Of a stretch of DNA of 64,000 bases, positions 62,662 through 64,000 are shown in pieces (position 1 is the first letter of the stretch; every line of letters starts with the position of its first letter). The stretch is from a virus: IMG/VR virus record IMGVR_UViG_3300036826_000588, positions 25,828 to 89,827 of that record; one strand, 5' to 3'. Position numbers and translations under genes: made by a program. The notes below the pieces were generated by a model. It did not search any database. It saw nothing but the letters and a program-made list of their open reading frames with translations, and was not told where the DNA came from.

Positions 62662-63878
62662 GAAGCCACCTCGGCGATCTGGGAGTGGAACTCGCGGACC
62701 ATCGGCACAGCCCTCCAGTCGTTCAGGGCCGCGGCGAGGCGCGACAGCTCGTTGGCGATGCGTCCGGACTGCGTCTCGACAGCGATCGCCAGCGCCTGGG
62801 CTCCCACCTGCGCGGCCTGTTCGGGTTCGCGGCTGCCAGCGTGGGCGAGCGCTTCGCGTGCGAGGTAGACCCCGCGGTCGCGGCGGAACGTGGGCGGGAG
62901 ATCACGGATGGCGTCTTGGAAGAGGCCGATCCCGCGCTTGGGCACGCCCAGCCAGGTGAAGCACTGCGCGCGGTGGACGTCCACGTAGCCGGTGTCGAGC
63001 CACGGGGCCCACCGCCCGTTCGGGTCCCGGTCCATGGTCGCCAGCAGCTCCTGCGCATCGTTGAGCGTGCGTAGGCACTCGGTGTTCCGGCCGGCGAGCG
63101 CTTCCCCCTGGGCGCCGTAGGTGAGCGCCAGGGCATGGAGCGTGGATCTGGCCTGAGCGAGGTGGCGAGCGGCCGCAGCGCAGTCGATCGCCGTCATCGC
63201 GTCGCCGAGCTCGCCCGCGAGCTGGCTCTTGCGGGCGAGGACGTACGTAGCCATCTCGGTGTCGCCGACGGCGTGCGCCCACTCCAGGGCGCGATCCAGC
63301 CAGCGCTTGGCCGCCTCGGTGTCTCCAGCGTCCTGGTAGAGCCAGGACGCGAACTCGGCGAACCTTCCGCGCATCCGCAACAGCTCGACGTTGTCGGCGC
63401 CGCTCCGGCTCGCTCGCAGGTGCTGGATCAGCTCGATGTGCTGCACCACCTGCGGGATCGCGTGGTGCGGGCCGAGGAGGTTGTCCGCGTCCACGAGGAC
63501 CGCCCGGACGCGAGCGAGGTGCTCGATCGGGTTGATGTCGCGGAACTGGACCACCTTCGACCCCGCCGCCTGAACGGCCGGAAGCAGGTGCTGAACGGGA
63601 GCGAGCGCCCCCGCGGCGGCGATGGTGCCAGCGGCGCGAAGGAAGTCGCGCCGGTTCACAGGGCCACCTTCGTCGGAGACGCCCATGAGCCAGTCGCGCG
63701 TGACGCTGAGCGCCTCGGCCAGGATCGGTACGTGGCGCTCGTGGACGACGGCCGAGCCGCGGCCGCTCTCGATTCGCCTGAGCCATTCGATGGACATCCC
63801 GCAGGCGTCAGCGATGACGCGCTGGGACTTCCCGCTCTTGTCTCGTGCGAGTCGGATCCTTGCGCCGATGTGGTCCAT
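62658..63878 (-). CDS. XRE-family regulator with TPR region
   Basis: 406 residues. XRE HTH (about 3-60; GKSQRVIADACGMSIEWLRRIE), then VNRRDFLRAAGTIAAAGALAP near 75-95, which looks like a twin-arginine segment but is common inside these cytoplasmic regulators, and a TPR-like C-terminus. Three GACCGGTC sites upstream suggest autoregulation. Confidence 0.8.
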   Translation of the reverse strand: MDHIGARIRLARDKSGKSQRVIADACGMSIEWLRRIESGRGSAVVHERHVPILAEALSVTRDWLMGVSDEGGPVNRRDFLRAAGTIAAAGALAPVQHLLPAVQAAGSKVVQFRDINPIEHLARVRAVLVDADNLLGPHHAIPQVVQHIELIQHLRASRSGADNVELLRMRGRFAEFASWLYQDAGDTEAAKRWLDRALEWAHAVGDTEMATYVLARKSQLAGELGDAMTAIDCAAAARHLAQARSTLHALALTYGAQGEALAGRNTECLRTLNDAQELLATMDRDPNGRWAPWLDTGYVDVHRAQCFTWLGVPKRGIGLFQDAIRDLPPTFRRDRGVYLAREALAHAGSREPEQAAQVGAQALAIAVETQSGRIANELSRLAAALNDWRAVPMVREFHSQIAEVAS

Positions 63879-63931
63879 CTACGGCAGGTGTGACTCATTC
63901 GGGGCGCAGCCTACGGGCCCATGCTCCCGAC

Positions 63932-63965
63932 GACCGGTCAAAAGTGACCGGTCGTTTGACCGGTC
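63932..63965. promoter_or_regulatory. Three GACCGGTC palindromes
   Basis: Copies at 63932-63939, 63946-63953 and 63958-63965, spaced 14 and 12 bases, 54 bases upstream of the XRE regulator start. Likely its own operator. Confidence 0.6.
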
Positions 63966-64000
63966 GGGGTGTGCGGGCCAAAAAAAACACGACCCAAGTT

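Noticed and set aside
62658-63878. Twin-arginine export signal in the XRE regulator (NRRDFLRAAG)
   Set aside because: It lies about 75 residues inside a protein that starts with a DNA-binding domain and recurs in this regulator type; export is unlikely.

Overview
This window looks like part of a large temperate phage, phage-plasmid or integrated element of a GC-rich Gram-positive host (actinobacterial or a related Terrabacterial lineage; no species can be fixed from the sequence). Evidence for a phage is a large terminase, a Mu gp29/DUF935-type portal and a MuF-type head morphogenesis protein. Evidence for the host type is a sortase with an LPXTG-type substrate, an ECF sigma factor with a membrane partner, Streptomyces-style HTH regulators, and many leaderless genes whose -10 box lies 6-9 bases before the start codon. 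Tail genes are not in the window.

Layout. 1-8.4 kb: a + strand train of very small genes, many zinc-ribbon proteins joined by GTGA/TTGA overlaps, interrupted by the ATPase half of the terminase (5.7-6.6 kb). 8.4-10.8 kb: a - strand block of nine small genes. 10.9-16.1 kb: the nuclease half of the terminase, portal and head protein; the head protein carries an embedded 2H-phosphoesterase domain. 16.2-21.2 kb: a surface/envelope module (Pro-rich membrane protein, sortase, LPDTG protein, ECF sigma factor, lipoprotein). 21.3-33.3 kb: 34 tRNA genes in two clusters, each headed by a TTGACC/G-17-TATGGT promoter and a short leader ORF. The first leader is followed by an attenuator-like switch. Tiny membrane and coiled-coil genes sit between the tRNAs, plus one globin-domain gene. 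33.7-39.6 kb: a cysteine-cluster protein, a ParB-like protein, and a Ro60 (TROVE+vWA) gene directly preceded by a tRNA-like Y-RNA candidate. 39.6-43.6 kb: a histidine kinase/GreA-C pair, a regulator and a YpsA-like nucleotide-binding protein. 43.6-45.0 kb: 1.4 kb without a convincing gene, with a consensus promoter, many hairpins, a tRNA-like element, an 80-nt tmRNA-like element and a terminator; this is the best candidate for an undescribed RNA. 45.0-61.2 kb: mostly - strand operons of small genes with an active-looking integrase, a degenerate integrase, a NADAR protein, a NYN nuclease, a beta clamp, SSB and a replication-initiator-like HTH protein with iteron-like repeats inside its gene. 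61.5-63.9 kb: a coiled-coil protein, a RibD-like reductase and an autoregulated-looking XRE regulator.

Working model (inference): the right half holds replication, regulation and host-takeover genes, the left half structural genes. The centre is an RNA module (tRNAs, a Ro60/Y RNA pair, a large structured RNA and a tmRNA-like RNA) that could support or remodel translation during infection, as in large tRNA-rich phages that also carry Ro60 and tmRNA.
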